From: Alphaproteobacteria bacterium
GTDB lineage: Bacteria; Pseudomonadota; Alphaproteobacteria; Rhodobacterales; Rhodobacteraceae
Reading direction: 5' to 3'
Assembly: GCA_030429495.1 (NCBI GenBank)
Contig: JAUIFH010000008.1
Span: 62,001 to 126,000, forward strand
DNA length: 64,000 nt
The translations under genes were made by a program, and so were the position numbers. Below are positions 26,678 through 36,650 of the stretch, piece by piece. The notes below the pieces were generated by a model. That model was not told the DNA's origin. It searched no databases and saw nothing but the letters and a program-made list of their open reading frames with translations. Numbering within the stretch: position 1 is the stretch's first letter; every line of letters starts with the position of its first letter.

Positions 26678-27883
26678 TTACTGGGCTGCGGTGGCGGCCG
26701 TCGCGGTTTCCCCTGCCGGCTCTTCCCGGCCCGCGAAGTAACGCAGCACCACATAGCCCACCACCGCCGAGATCGCGGAGCCGACCAGCACGCCGAGGCG
26801 TACCTCGTTCATGTGGAACTGATCGGCGAAGCTCAGGCCGCCGATGAACAGCGACATCGTGAAGCCGATACCCGCAAGGCAGGACAGGCCGTAGATGTGC
26901 AGCCAGTTGACTCCTTGGGGCAGCCGGGCGGCGCCTAGCCTGACCAGAAGCCATGTCATCGCGAACACGCCCACCTGCTTACCGATCACGAGGCCGCCGA
27001 CGATGCCGAGCGGCAAGTCGGACACGAGGTCGTTGAGCGTCAGCCCCTTCAGCACAACACCGGCATTGGCGAAGGCGAAGATCGGAACGATCAGGAACAG
27101 CACATAGGGCGTCAGGCCATGCTCAAGCGAATGCAGCGGCGACTTGCCGTACTTGTCCTTGAGGGGGACGAAGAAGGCTGTGATGACGCCTGCCAGCGTG
27201 GCATGGACGCCCGACTTCAGGACGAGAACCCATAGCACGGTGCCCAGAAGCAGGATCGGCGCGACGCGATGCGCCCCGCCCCGGTTGAGCAGGTAAAGCC
27301 CGACCAGTGGCACGATGGCGAGGAGCAGGTAGTCGATATGCAGCTCGCTTGTGTAGAACAGCGCGATGATGAGGATGGCGCCGAGGTCGTCGAGGATCGC
27401 GAGCGTCAGCAGGAAGATCTTCAGCGCCGCCGGAGCCCGCTTGCCCAGAAGTGCCAGGACCCCGACCGCGAACGCGATGTCGGTCGCCGCCGGGATCGCC
27501 CAGCCGCCCCGCGTCACCGGATCGGACCAGTTGAAGGCGAGGTAGACCAGCGCGGGCGCCACCATGCCGCCAAGCGCCGCCATGCCGGGAAGCATCACGT
27601 CCGCAGGGTTGCGCAGCTTGCCTTCCAGCATCTCGCGCTTCAGTTCCAGTCCGATCAGGAAGAAGAAGATCGCCATTAAACCGTCGTTGATCCACAGGAT
27701 CAGCGGCTTCGACAGGCCTTCCCCGTCCAGCAGGATCGAGAATTTCTTGAGCAGCAGTTCGTGATAGCCGTCGGACAGGACAGAATTCGCGACGAGCAGC
27801 GCGAGAAGCGCCGACAGCATCAGGACTACGCCCCCGGCGGCGTCATGGCGGAAAAAACGGTCGAGGGAACGCAGAAGGGACAA
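26678..27883 (-). CDS. nhaA: Na+/H+ antiporter NhaA
   Basis: 401-residue, 12-helix NhaA that exports Na+ in exchange for protons at the inner membrane. The family markers are present: LILWINDGLMAIFFFLIGLE, PAATDIAFAVGVLALLG (unwound TM4 with the conserved Asp) and LAILDDLGAILIIALFY (the paired Asp-Asp ion site in TM5). The start appears to be TTG at 27881-27883, since GGAGA lies seven bases upstream and no ATG gives the conserved N-terminus (LLRSLDRFFRHDAAGG). It fits the osmotic and salt theme of the betaine genes but is not linked to them. A MITE-like repeat lies in its upstream region. Confidence 0.94.
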   Translation of the reverse strand: MSLLRSLDRFFRHDAAGGVVLMLSALLALLVANSVLSDGYHELLLKKFSILLDGEGLSKPLILWINDGLMAIFFFLIGLELKREMLEGKLRNPADVMLPGMAALGGMVAPALVYLAFNWSDPVTRGGWAIPAATDIAFAVGVLALLGKRAPAALKIFLLTLAILDDLGAILIIALFYTSELHIDYLLLAIVPLVGLYLLNRGGAHRVAPILLLGTVLWVLVLKSGVHATLAGVITAFFVPLKDKYGKSPLHSLEHGLTPYVLFLIVPIFAFANAGVVLKGLTLNDLVSDLPLGIVGGLVIGKQVGVFAMTWLLVRLGAARLPQGVNWLHIYGLSCLAGIGFTMSLFIGGLSFADQFHMNEVRLGVLVGSAISAVVGYVVLRYFAGREEPAGETATAATAAQ

Positions 27884-27989
27884 GTCGATCTCCAGTTTTC
27901 TTTATGTTCCATTCAAAGTGGGTGGGCCACCGGCGATGTCAACCGAGCCGCCCAACATCATCGCTTGCGAGCTGTGGAGGTGCAACTAC

Positions 27990-28076
27990 AGCGTTTCGAG
28001 TTTACGCTGAGTAAGAATTCGAACCTTTTTCGTTGGAGTTCTGATGCTTACCTTATCAACCAAAACTCGAAACGCT
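27990..28076. repeat. MITE-like palindromic element, copy 1
   Basis: 87 bp bounded by perfect 14-bp inverted repeats AGCGTTTCGAGTTT (27990-28003) and AAACTCGAAACGCT (28063-28076). The interior, read on the minus strand, shares GAAAAAGGTTCGAATTCT with the element at 56323-56407; over the right-hand 52 bases the two agree at 43 positions by eye. It lies in the divergent region between nhaA and the VOC gene and encodes no protein. Confidence 0.75.
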
Positions 28077-28101
28077 TCAGGATGGCCCATAGGAGGGCAG
28101 T

Positions 28102-28710
28102 ATGGCGGCCTTTGATCATCTCGCGGTTGCGGCGGCAAGTCTGGATGACGGCGCGGCGGCGGCGGAGGCGGCGCTGGGTGTACCGCTTGCATCCGGCGGA
28201 CGGCATCCGTTCATGGCGACCCATAACCGTCTGCTGGGGCTCGGGCCCGGCGAATACCTTGAAGTGATCGCAACCGACCCGGAGGCTGCGCCGCCGCAGC
28301 ATCCGCGCTGGTTCCGGCTTGACGGGTTTTCCGGTCCGGCGCGGCTGACGAACTGGGTAATGCGGGTCGAGGATCTGGATCTCGCGCTTGCTGCAGCTCC
28401 CGGTGGGGCAGGGGTCGCTGTCGCCTTGTCGCGCGGCGATTACCGCTGGCGCATGGGCGTGCCGGCGGATGGATGCCTGCCCTTCGACGATGCCTTCCCG
28501 GCGCTGATCCAGTGGCAGGGCGACCTGCATCCGGCGGCGGCGCTGCCGGACCGGGGCTGCCGGCTGGTGCGGCTGGAGATCGCGCATCCCGAGGCCGCAG
28601 TACTCGCGGCCACGCTGGTACTGGACGATCCGCGCATCGTCTTCGTCCCAGGGTCAAAGGCGCTCCGCGCGACGATCGCCACGCCGCACGGGATGCGGAT
28701 TCTGGAATGA
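28102..28710 (+). CDS. VOC-superfamily (glyoxalase-like) protein
   Basis: 202-residue soluble protein of the Glyoxalase_3/VOC type. It starts FDHLAVAAASLDDGAAAAEA, the usual first beta-alpha unit with a potential metal-ligand His, followed by THNRLLGLGPGEYLEVIATD, which supplies another His and a Glu. A second, weaker half (LVRLEIAHPEAAVLAATLVL) follows. TAGGAGGG precedes the ATG. No substrate can be assigned; such proteins include dioxygenases, lyases and non-catalytic binders. It stands alone between the MITE-like element and the TerB-DnaJ gene. Confidence 0.85.
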   Translation: MAAFDHLAVAAASLDDGAAAAEAALGVPLASGGRHPFMATHNRLLGLGPGEYLEVIATDPEAAPPQHPRWFRLDGFSGPARLTNWVMRVEDLDLALAAAPGGAGVAVALSRGDYRWRMGVPADGCLPFDDAFPALIQWQGDLHPAAALPDRGCRLVRLEIAHPEAAVLAATLVLDDPRIVFVPGSKALRATIATPHGMRILE

Positions 28711-28791
28711 TCGCCGCGCATTTGTCGGGCGCGATCCGGCGGGGCGAAGTGACCCGCTGACATCTTGCTGCGGCGCGGCTAAGGTAACGCC

Positions 28792-29475
28792 ATGTCGATC
28801 TGGACCCGCATCGCCGACGCCGTTGCCGCCCTCGCCAAGGGTGAGGGGCTTTCGACTGTCTTCGACAAGCTGAAATCCGCGCCCGAACGGTCCGTCGGCT
28901 TCACCATTGCGGTGATCGCTTTGGGCGCGAAGATGGCCAAGGCCGACGGGCAGGTCACGCGGGACGAGGTGACCGCCTTTCGAGAGGTCTTTGCGATCCC
29001 GCGCGAGGAAGAAGCCAATGCCGCGCGCGTCTTCAACCTTGCCCGGCAGGACGTGGCGGGTTTCGAACAGTATGCAGGCAAGATCGCCGCGATGTTCGGG
29101 CCGGGCGATGCCGTGCTCGTCGATCTCATGGAAGGGCTCTTCCACATTGCGATGGCGGACGGGGAATACCACCCGCACGAGGACACATTCCTGCGCGAGG
29201 TCGGGAGGATCTTCGGGGTGGATGACCGCTGCTTCCGCTCGCTTCTTACCCGCTTCGTGCCCGACGCGCCGCGTGACCCCTATGACGTCCTGCGCGTTCC
29301 CCATGACGCGACGATGGAAGAGGTGCGCGCAGCCTGGCGGCAGGCGGTCCGCGACAGTCATCCCGACCGGATGCGGGCGCGGGGCCTGCCGGAAGAGGCC
29401 CTGAAACTCGCCGAGCAGCGGCTGGTCGATGTCAACCGCGCCTGGGAAGAGATCAGCGGCAAGAAGGCGGCCTGA
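28792..29475 (+). CDS. TerB-DnaJ (DjlA-like) co-chaperone
   Basis: 227 residues. The TerB-like helical domain covers about 30-150 (acidic ligand segments MAKADGQVTRDEVTAFREVF and MADGEYHPHEDTFLREV). The J-domain is at 160-227 (DPYDVLRVPHDATMEEVRAA, HPD motif in SHPDRMRARG). It would stimulate DnaK ATPase. Unlike E. coli DjlA there is no clear N-terminal membrane anchor. It is followed four bases later by the nuclease-fold gene, probably one transcript. Confidence 0.88.
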   Translation: MSIWTRIADAVAALAKGEGLSTVFDKLKSAPERSVGFTIAVIALGAKMAKADGQVTRDEVTAFREVFAIPREEEANAARVFNLARQDVAGFEQYAGKIAAMFGPGDAVLVDLMEGLFHIAMADGEYHPHEDTFLREVGRIFGVDDRCFRSLLTRFVPDAPRDPYDVLRVPHDATMEEVRAAWRQAVRDSHPDRMRARGLPEEALKLAEQRLVDVNRAWEEISGKKAA

Positions 29476-29479
29476 CCGG

Positions 29480-30511
29480 ATGCGGATCGCCACCTACAAT
29501 GTCGAGTGGTTTTCCAACCTCTTCGACCGCAATGGCAACCTTCTGGAAGACGGTGAATGGTCGTCGCGCTACAAGGTGACGCGGGCTGAACAGCTTACCG
29601 CGCTTGGCATCGTCTTCACGGCGATGAACGCCGATGCCGTGATGATCATCGAGGCGCCCGACAACAACCGCCGCCGCAAGACCGAGGCGATGCTGGAGAC
29701 ATTCGCGGCCAAATACGGCCTCAGGGCACGGCGTGGGTTGATCGGCTTTGAGAACGACACCCAGCAGGAAATCGCGCTCCTCTACGATCCCGACCGGCTT
29801 ACCGTGGCGCATGATCCGCTGGGCGTGCCCGAGCAGTCGGCCGATGGCAAGGGATCGCCGCGATTCGACGGGACCTATCGCATCGACCTCGATATCGACG
29901 CGACTATGGATGTCGTGCGGTTCTCCAAGCCGCCGCTCGAGGTCACTGCGCGCACGGCCGAGGGCGTGCCGTTTCGCATGATCGGCGTGCATGTGAAATC
30001 GAAGGCCCCGCACGGCGCGCGCAGCGAAGCGCAGGTCCGCCGGCTTGCTATCGAGAACCGGCGCAAGCAGCTTGCCCAATGCATCTGGCTGCGAGAGAGG
30101 GTGGTGGAACACCTGACGGCGGGCGACAGCCTCATGGTTCTCGGCGATTTCAACGACGGGCCGGGGCTTGACGAATACGAGAAGCTCTTCGGCCGCTCGG
30201 GGGTTGAGATCGTGACCGGCTGGGACGAACCGCGCGCGATGCGCCTATTCGATCCCCATGCGCGGGTAGCCTTCGGCAAGAAGCTTGCCGCGATGCCGAC
30301 GACGGCGCGGTTCTATCTCGACGATCAGGGCTGCTTCTTCTCGGCCCTCCTCGACTACATCATGGTCTCGCCCGATCTGCGGGCGAAGGCGCCGAAATGG
30401 CGGATATGGCATCCGTTCGACGACCCAAAGATTTATGCGGTTCCGGAACTGCGAGAGGCGCTTCTGACCGCGTCCGACCATTTCCCGGTTTCGATAGACA
30501 TCACGTTCTAA
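29480..30511 (+). CDS. Endonuclease/exonuclease/phosphatase-fold protein
   Basis: 343 residues of the EEP superfamily. It starts MRIATYNVEWFSNLFD (conserved Asn), with the metal-ligand Glu in MIIEAPDNNRRRKTE, the catalytic HVKSKAP, the Asp/Asn pair in MVLGDFNDGPGLDEYE, and the final ASDHFPVSIDITF containing the general-base DH. All catalytic elements are visible, so activity on nucleic acid, phospholipid or phosphosugar is plausible. There is no signal peptide, so it is probably cytosolic. Four bases separate it from the J-domain gene. Confidence 0.88.
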   Translation: MRIATYNVEWFSNLFDRNGNLLEDGEWSSRYKVTRAEQLTALGIVFTAMNADAVMIIEAPDNNRRRKTEAMLETFAAKYGLRARRGLIGFENDTQQEIALLYDPDRLTVAHDPLGVPEQSADGKGSPRFDGTYRIDLDIDATMDVVRFSKPPLEVTARTAEGVPFRMIGVHVKSKAPHGARSEAQVRRLAIENRRKQLAQCIWLRERVVEHLTAGDSLMVLGDFNDGPGLDEYEKLFGRSGVEIVTGWDEPRAMRLFDPHARVAFGKKLAAMPTTARFYLDDQGCFFSALLDYIMVSPDLRAKAPKWRIWHPFDDPKIYAVPELREALLTASDHFPVSIDITF

Positions 30512-30548
30512 GCGGCTCCTGTTATTCCACCGCGACTTCACCTATATT

Positions 30549-30908
30549 ATGGGCATGAGACCGATCGCGATCACGCTTGCCGCCCTTGCTCTCTCCGCCG
30601 CGCCAGCGATGGCGCAGGAGACGGACGGGAAGTCTGTGGACGAAGGGTTCAGCCTGCTTGAAGAGGGCGCGAAGATCATCATGCGCTCCATGATCGACGA
30701 GATGGAGCCGGCGCTGAAGGACCTCCCGTTCGAGTTCGGTCAGGTCATCGGGGAAATGGAACCGATGCTGCGCGAACTGTCGGCGATGATCGGCGATATC
30801 GGCAACTACCACGCGCCGGAGATGATGCCGAACGGCGACATCATCATTCGCCGCAAGCTGCCGGGGGAAGAACGGACGCCCGACCCCGGCGAGGAAATCG
30901 AGATATAG
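30549..30908 (+). CDS. Exported small acidic protein
   Basis: 119 residues with a signal peptide (MRPIAITLAALALSAAPAMA, cleavage before QETDG; ATG at 30549 or 30555). The mature part is acidic and helical (FSLLEEGAKIIMRSMIDEME, FEFGQVIGEMEPML), and the tail is RRKLPGEERTPDPGEEIEI. Homologues are common in Rhodobacteraceae next to ppx, sometimes mislabelled as ATPases, although no P-loop is present. It converges on ppx with a gap of 18 bases. A periplasmic location is predicted; the function is unknown. Confidence 0.78.
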   Translation: MGMRPIAITLAALALSAAPAMAQETDGKSVDEGFSLLEEGAKIIMRSMIDEMEPALKDLPFEFGQVIGEMEPMLRELSAMIGDIGNYHAPEMMPNGDIIIRRKLPGEERTPDPGEEIEI

Positions 30909-30926
30909 GTCGCGCGTCCGGCGGTA

Positions 30927-32513
30927 TCACTCGCCCACGACGGTTACCTTGCTCTGGGCGCCAAGCGCGTCGCAAAGCGATCCGAACCGCGACTGCGCGA
31001 CTTCGCCGAACAGCGGCCGGGCGTCGGGGTTCAGCCGTAACTCCAGTATCTTCTTCTTTGGCCGCCAGACCAGTTCGCCCGCTTCCTCCGGCGATTTGAC
31101 CGAGAACATCGCGCCGAAGCGCATCGCCTTGCCGAGCACTTCAGCCTCGCGGATCTGCGCGTCGCTCAGGAGTGCGAACAGCGGTTCCAGCCGCGATCCG
31201 GCACGCGAATTCTTGTAGCGGTGGAGAAGCGAGAGCCCGAGGAAGACCCGTTCCTGATGGCTGAGCCCGCCGAGATTGGCGCGCGTCGCGTTGTCGAAGC
31301 AGACCTCGGCCCGGTAGTCGGGGTGGGCGCGCCACGTCGTGTCATGCAGGAGGCAGGCGGCGCGGACGATGCGCAGCCTCTCGAAACTGGCATTGCGATA
31401 GAGCGGCACGATGAAATTGTAGAGCTTCTTGCCGAAGCCGGGCATCCGCGCCATGGTCCGTTCGGCGTGGCGGCAGGCCTCGATCAGCGGATCGCGCATC
31501 CTGAGCCGCTCTGGCATCTGTTCGTAAAGCAGACCCTCGCGGATGCCGTAGGATGACACGTCGATCTCTTTCGGCCGGAAGGTCAGGACAAGCTGGCGCA
31601 GCACCTGGGAAGCCAGCGGGACCAGTTCCATCCGCGCCGCCGATGTGCCGGTCCTTGCGCGCAGTGCCCCCAGGTCGTTCTCGCCGATCCAGTGCACCGT
31701 CTGCAAAAGCGCCTGCGGCCCCATCCGGTATTCGTGCAGGACCGTCATCGGATAGTCGCGCCGCGCCATGTCGAGCCGCGCGATTGCCCGCCATGAGCCG
31801 CCGACGAGATAGACGCGGTCGTGGCCGGTGCCCATCTCGGCTGCGAGGCGTTCCATGGTTTCCTTGATGTAGTTCGCGAGGCCCTTCTTGCCGCCGGCGA
31901 CCTGTTGCAGCCGGAACGGGCCGAGCGGTGACGTTACCCGCCGCCCGACCTTGCCGCCCGAAACCTCGGCCAGTTCCATTGAGCTGCCGCCGATGTCGCA
32001 GACAAGGCCTTCCGCCTCGGGCCAGCCCAGAAGCACACCCTGCGCCGAAAGCCGCGCCTCTTCCATTCCGTCGATGACCCAGAGCTTCAGGCCGGTTTCC
32101 CGCTCCACCTCGGCGCAGAACTCCTCTCCGTCGCTCGCTTCGCGGACGGCGGCCGTCGCGACACAGGAAAGTGGGGGAAGCTGCATGCCCTCGGCAAGCA
32201 GCGCGAACCGTTTGAGCGCGCTTAGCGCGCGGACGCGACCTTGAGGGTTCAGGTATCCGGTCTGGGCCAGTCCCTGGCCGAGGCCGGCCATGACTTTCTC
32301 GTTGTAGAAATAGGCCGGGCTTCGCGCAGCGCCGTCAAAGACCACGAGACGGACTGAGTTCGAGCCGACATCGACTACGCCCACGCGTTCCAAGGCGCGG
32401 GCAGAGGGGTCGTCGAAAAGTGGCCGCCCGAATGGTCCCCATTCCTCGCTCAGCGCTCTGGCTTCCATCTCTTTCGCCCTCCGCCGTGGTCGCGTGTCGG
32501 TCTGCTCCGCCAT
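30927..32513 (-). CDS. ppx: Exopolyphosphatase / Ppx-GppA family phosphatase
   Basis: 528-residue actin/HSP70-fold phosphatase. N-terminal ATPase-like loops are GVVDVGSNSVRLVVFDG and VATAAVREASDGEEF; the second phosphate loop is LVCDIGGSSMELAEVSGG. The C-terminal helical HD-like region contains LLHDTTWRAHPDYRAE. It hydrolyses polyphosphate and/or pppGpp. The start at 32513 (MAEQTDTRPRRRAKEM) lies seven bases after the ppk stop, so ppk and ppx form an operon for polyphosphate synthesis and breakdown. Confidence 0.93.
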   Translation of the reverse strand: MAEQTDTRPRRRAKEMEARALSEEWGPFGRPLFDDPSARALERVGVVDVGSNSVRLVVFDGAARSPAYFYNEKVMAGLGQGLAQTGYLNPQGRVRALSALKRFALLAEGMQLPPLSCVATAAVREASDGEEFCAEVERETGLKLWVIDGMEEARLSAQGVLLGWPEAEGLVCDIGGSSMELAEVSGGKVGRRVTSPLGPFRLQQVAGGKKGLANYIKETMERLAAEMGTGHDRVYLVGGSWRAIARLDMARRDYPMTVLHEYRMGPQALLQTVHWIGENDLGALRARTGTSAARMELVPLASQVLRQLVLTFRPKEIDVSSYGIREGLLYEQMPERLRMRDPLIEACRHAERTMARMPGFGKKLYNFIVPLYRNASFERLRIVRAACLLHDTTWRAHPDYRAEVCFDNATRANLGGLSHQERVFLGLSLLHRYKNSRAGSRLEPLFALLSDAQIREAEVLGKAMRFGAMFSVKSPEEAGELVWRPKKKILELRLNPDARPLFGEVAQSRFGSLCDALGAQSKVTVVGE

Positions 32514-32520
32514 CAAACCC

Positions 32521-34686
32521 TCATTCCGCCGTGTGCGCGAGCTTCGGGACATCCTTTGCCCCGGCTGAGCCACGGCCCGAAAGAGACGGGTTCTCCATGA
32601 AGAACCTGTGACAGTTGAAGAAGTCGTCCCGTCCTTCCGGCAGGTCGCGCAGGTAACGACCATCTGGGCGCAGGACCCAGCTCTGCGCCTCGTCGGCCAG
32701 GTTGGCGGCCATGATCTGGCTGACGATCTGTGCCTTCACCGTCGGGTTCGTGGCCTCCACCAGCGTCTCGACGCGGCGGTTGAGGTTGCGGCCCATCCAG
32801 TCAGCGGAGGAAAAGAACACCCGCGCCTGTTTCGAGGGCAGGCCGTGGCCATTGCCGAAGCACACGATTCGGCTGTGTTCGAGGAAACGCCCGACGATGG
32901 ACTTCACGCGGATATTCTCGCTCAGTCCCTTGATGCCGGGGCGCAGACCGCAGATGCCGCGCACGACAAGCTGGATCTTCACGCCGGCCTGGCTGGCCGC
33001 ATAGAGCGCGTCGATCACGTCGGATTCGATGACCGAGTTCAGCTTGGCCCAGATCTCGGCCGGCCGGCCCGCGCGGGCATGGTCGGCCTCGGCAGCGATC
33101 AACTCCAGAAGCCGCGCCTTGAGCGAGATCGGCGATATGGCGAGGTTTTCCAGCCCTTCGGGCTGAACATAGCCCGAGAGGTAGTTGAAAACCTTCGTCG
33201 CATCCCGGCCAAGCGCGGCATCGCAGGTGAAGAACGACAGGTCCGTATAGATGCGCGCCGTGATCGGGTGATAGTTGCCGGTGCCGTAGTGGGTATAGGT
33301 CACGAGGTTCTCGCCCTCGCGCCGGACCACCGTCGAGATCTTGGCATGGGTCTTGTAGTTGATGAAGCCGTAGACGACATGCGCGCCCGCGCGTTCCAGC
33401 CGGCGCGACTGACGGATATTCGCGGCCTCGTCGAAGCGGGCCTTCAGCTCTACCAGCGCGGTCACTGACTTGCCGCTTTCGGCGGCATCGCAAAGCGCCG
33501 CCACGATCGGGCTGTCCTGCGAAGTGCGGTAGAGCGTCTGCTTGATCGCCAGCACGTTCGGGTCCGCCGCCGCCTGGTTGAGGAAGCGGATGACCATGTC
33601 GAAGGTCTCGTAGGGGTGATGCAGCAGCATGTCCTTCTGGCGGATCGCCGCAAACATGTCGCCTTCGTGGTCCTGCACGCGTTCCGGCACGCGCGGCGTG
33701 AAGGAAGGCCATTGCAGGTCGCGGCGGCTGTCCAGCACCAGTTCCTTCAGGTCGGCCATCCCGACCATCCCCTTGACCTCGACCACTTCATCCGTGGCGA
33801 CGCCAAGCTCCTCCATGATCAGCGCGCGCAGGCCCTCGGGCGCGCCGGCGGTGATCTTCATGCGGATGACTTGCCCCCGCCGGCGGCGTTTCAGCGCGGT
33901 CTCGAACTCCCGCACCAGATCCTCGGCCTCGTCCTCGACCTCAAGGTCGCTGTCGCGCAGCACCCGGAAGGAGCAATGACCGGTATCGCGGTAGCCCGGG
34001 AAGAGCGAGCCGAGATGGAGAAGAAGCAACTCCTCCATCGGCAGGAACCGCTTGCCGCCGGGAAGCGCCACGAACCGGGCGATCTGCTGCGGGATCGGCA
34101 GCAGCGCCTGAAGCCGGCGCCGGTCGGTGGCGCGCTCAAGCTCCAGCGCGAGGCAGAAGCCGGTATTGGGGATGAACGGAAACGGATGCGCCGGGTCGAT
34201 CGCCAGCGGCGACAGGACCGGGAAGACCTTGTTGAGGAAGTAGTCGGCCAGAAAAGCTTCGTCCCGGCGCGTCAGCTTCGACCGGGTCAGAAGCGCGATC
34301 CCCTCGGCCTCCAGTTCCCGCTTCATCTTGTTCCACACGGTCTGCTGCGTCGCCATCAGCCGGCGTGCATCGGCATTGATGAGCGCGAGTTGCTCGGCGG
34401 GGGAGAGGCCATCGTCGGAGGGCAGCAGATTGCCCTCGCGCGTCAGTTCGCGAAGCCCGGCGACGCGGACGGTGTAGAATTCGTCAAGGTTCGTCGCCGA
34501 GATCGACAGGAACCGCAGCCGTTCCAGAAGCGGAACGCGCGGGTTGCGCGCCTCGTCGAGAACGCGCCAGTTGAAGGCAAGCCAGCTCAATTCACGATTG
34601 AAGAAGCGTTTCGGTCCGGTGACGCCCGCTTCGGGCAGGGCCACGGGGGCGGGGAAGGGGGCTTTCAGGAAGTCTGCCTGGGTCAT
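32521..34686 (-). CDS. ppk1: Polyphosphate kinase 1
   Basis: 721-residue PPK1 that makes polyphosphate from ATP. The N-terminal domain begins [20 protein letters not shown]; the [20 protein letters not shown] region follows. The catalytic HKD-like halves carry the autophosphorylated His in [14 protein letters not shown] and a second His in [14 protein letters not shown] (arginine/His partner region). [17 protein letters not shown] is the standard PPK C-terminal motif. Full length and intact. Upstream are hda and an AI-2E permease on the same strand, with a gap of 49 bases. Confidence 0.95.
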   Translation of the reverse strand: MTQADFLKAPFPAPVALPEAGVTGPKRFFNRELSWLAFNWRVLDEARNPRVPLLERLRFLSISATNLDEFYTVRVAGLRELTREGNLLPSDDGLSPAEQLALINADARRLMATQQTVWNKMKRELEAEGIALLTRSKLTRRDEAFLADYFLNKVFPVLSPLAIDPAHPFPFIPNTGFCLALELERATDRRRLQALLPIPQQIARFVALPGGKRFLPMEELLLLHLGSLFPGYRDTGHCSFRVLRDSDLEVEDEAEDLVREFETALKRRRRGQVIRMKITAGAPEGLRALIMEELGVATDEVVEVKGMVGMADLKELVLDSRRDLQWPSFTPRVPERVQDHEGDMFAAIRQKDMLLHHPYETFDMVIRFLNQAAADPNVLAIKQTLYRTSQDSPIVAALCDAAESGKSVTALVELKARFDEAANIRQSRRLERAGAHVVYGFINYKTHAKISTVVRREGENLVTYTHYGTGNYHPITARIYTDLSFFTCDAALGRDATKVFNYLSGYVQPEGLENLAISPISLKARLLELIAAEADHARAGRPAEIWAKLNSVIESDVIDALYAASQAGVKIQLVVRGICGLRPGIKGLSENIRVKSIVGRFLEHSRIVCFGNGHGLPSKQARVFFSSADWMGRNLNRRVETLVEATNPTVKAQIVSQIMAANLADEAQSWVLRPDGRYLRDLPEGRDDFFNCHRFFMENPSLSGRGSAGAKDVPKLAHTAE

Positions 34687-34735
34687 TCTCGGCTTCTGTG
34701 CGGCTGGTGGGCGAACCTTGCGACGGGTAATGCCA

Positions 34736-35410
34736 TCATTGCTTGTCGCGGTTCAAGGAGTCCAGAACGTCAGCCGCCAGCGCCCGCGTGACCGGCCCGC
34801 CAAGCGCAAGCGAGCGGGCGTCGAGATCCGCGACAAGCTGTCGCGCGGCAGCGAAGGACCGATCCATGCGCCGCACCAGCCACGGGATAAGGCCCGGCGC
34901 CACGCCAAGCTGGCGGTCGGCGAACAGTTTCACCAGTACCACCGAAAGCAGCGCATCGTCGGGCGGCAGCAGATGCGCCACGGTCGTCGCCTCCATGCGG
35001 CTGGCGAGGTCCGGCAGGATCAACCCCCAGCGCGCCGGTGTCGTCCGGGCGGTGACCAGCAGCGGCGCGCGCGCCGCCGACAGGTGGTTGTGCAGGTGAA
35101 AAAGCGCCTCTTCCGCGGCAGGTGTGCCGGCGATCCGGTCGGCATCCTCGACGACAAGCGCGCGCGGCTCCGGCAGTGCCCTCTGTGGCAGTTCCACGGC
35201 AGGTATCACGCGCGCGCCGCAATCGCCGGCCCAGACCTGTGCCAGATGGCTCTTGCCCGCGCCTTCTGGCCCGATCAGGAGCATCTTGCCATTCGGCCAG
35301 TCGCCTGCGTCAAGCGCGGCGAGGGCCAGCGCGTTCGCCGGCGAGACGAAGAAATCCTCACGTCCCAGTGCGGGGCGCACTGGCAGGTCGAAGGCCAGCT
35401 GTCGTGACAT
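34736..35410 (-). CDS. hda: DnaA-related regulatory ATPase (Hda/HdaA)
   Basis: 224-residue DnaA-like AAA+ protein without the DnaA DNA-binding domain. Walker A is [16 protein letters not shown], Walker B is [10 protein letters not shown], and sensor I is in [14 protein letters not shown]. The N-terminus [17 protein letters not shown] contains the clamp-binding QL(A)F-type motif used by Hda. In alphaproteobacteria HdaA promotes inactivation of ATP-DnaA after replication begins. Its start abuts the stop of the AI-2E gene directly (no gap), and ppk1 follows. Confidence 0.9.
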   Translation of the reverse strand: MSRQLAFDLPVRPALGREDFFVSPANALALAALDAGDWPNGKMLLIGPEGAGKSHLAQVWAGDCGARVIPAVELPQRALPEPRALVVEDADRIAGTPAAEEALFHLHNHLSAARAPLLVTARTTPARWGLILPDLASRMEATTVAHLLPPDDALLSVVLVKLFADRQLGVAPGLIPWLVRRMDRSFAAARQLVADLDARSLALGGPVTRALAADVLDSLNRDKQ

Positions 35411-36478
35411 CTATTCGGCGTCCTCGCCCTCGAGGCCGCGATAAAGGCGGCTGCCCAGATATTGCGAGACGCCGAACCGCGCGAGCACGCCGATCGCGGC
35501 GGCCACCGGCACCGCGACCAGCATCCCGACAAAGCCGAAGACCGTCCCGAACGCGGACAGGGCAAAAAGCAGCCAGACCGGATGCAGCCCCACGGACTTG
35601 CCGACCAGGCGGGGTGTGATGACGTTGCCTTCAAGGAACTGGCCGGCGGCGAAGATCGCTGCGACCACACCGATCGACAGCCAGTCACCCCAGAACTGGA
35701 ACAGGGCGAGCCCGATCGCAAGCGCGCCCCCGATGAGCGCGCCAACATAGGGGATGAAGGTGATGAGCCCGGCTATCGCGCCGACGATCAGGCCGAAATC
35801 AAGACCGGCCACCATCAGCGCGACCGAATAGAACGTGCCGAGGATCAGGCAGACCGACACCTGGCCGCGCACGAAACCGGCAAGCACCCGGTCGATGTCC
35901 CGCGACAATGCGCGGACCGTCTCGCGGTGGTCGCGGGGCAGCAGCCCGTCGATCCGCGCGACCATGTTGTCCCAGTCCAGCAGCAGGTAGAAAGCGACCA
36001 CTGGCACGACGACGATGAAGACCACGGCGTTGATCACCGAGAGCGCCGAGGTCAGCAGCCCCTGCGCCAGTTCCGCGCCGCGCGACTGGATCGTCTTGCC
36101 GACCGCGTTGAGCGTGTCGCGCAGCACGCTTTCCTGATCCATGATCGAGGGGAACTTGGCCGTGAGGAAGCCCTGAAGCTCACCGAAGATGGTGGGCGCG
36201 GCGTTCACGAGGCCGACGAGCTGGCGCACCAGCATCGGGACGATCAGGAGCGCGAGCAGCACGAAGATCAGGAGTGCCACGACCGAGATCACCGAGGTCG
36301 CCGAGGTCCGGCTCATGCCCATGCGTTCCAGCCGGTCGGCGACGGGGTCGAGGAAATAGGCGATCGCGCCGCCGACGATGAAGGGCAGGATGACGTTGCC
36401 AAGGCCCCAGAGTGCGCCGAAGAACACTGCCGCCGCGATACCCCAATATGTCGCCTGTTGCCGGACCGGCAATGCCAT
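35411..36478 (-). CDS. AI-2E family (PerM-like) membrane permease
   Basis: 355-residue protein with about eight helices, the last group containing GLITFIPYVGALIGGALAIG and NVITPRLVGKSVGLHPVWLL, both characteristic of the AI-2E exporter/UPF0118 family. The central soluble segment (about 60-200) is typical. Many members transport Na+/H+ or unknown substrates rather than autoinducer-2, so the family name should not be taken as the substrate. It is immediately followed by hda, an arrangement commonly conserved in alphaproteobacteria. Confidence 0.92.
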   Translation of the reverse strand: MALPVRQQATYWGIAAAVFFGALWGLGNVILPFIVGGAIAYFLDPVADRLERMGMSRTSATSVISVVALLIFVLLALLIVPMLVRQLVGLVNAAPTIFGELQGFLTAKFPSIMDQESVLRDTLNAVGKTIQSRGAELAQGLLTSALSVINAVVFIVVVPVVAFYLLLDWDNMVARIDGLLPRDHRETVRALSRDIDRVLAGFVRGQVSVCLILGTFYSVALMVAGLDFGLIVGAIAGLITFIPYVGALIGGALAIGLALFQFWGDWLSIGVVAAIFAAGQFLEGNVITPRLVGKSVGLHPVWLLFALSAFGTVFGFVGMLVAVPVAAAIGVLARFGVSQYLGSRLYRGLEGEDAE

Positions 36479-36650
36479 CGCTATCTCCTTGCTTGCCGCC
36501 AGTCATGGCGCAAGCGCGGGTCCGGTGCAAGCTGCGCACGCCGCGAATGCGACTAAGACGGCGTGAGGCGCGGACAGGGGCCGGGAATCGGCTTTCCCTT
36601 GCGCAGAATCGGCAGGTCGCTATCCTGCGGCGCAACACGAGGTTGCCGCA

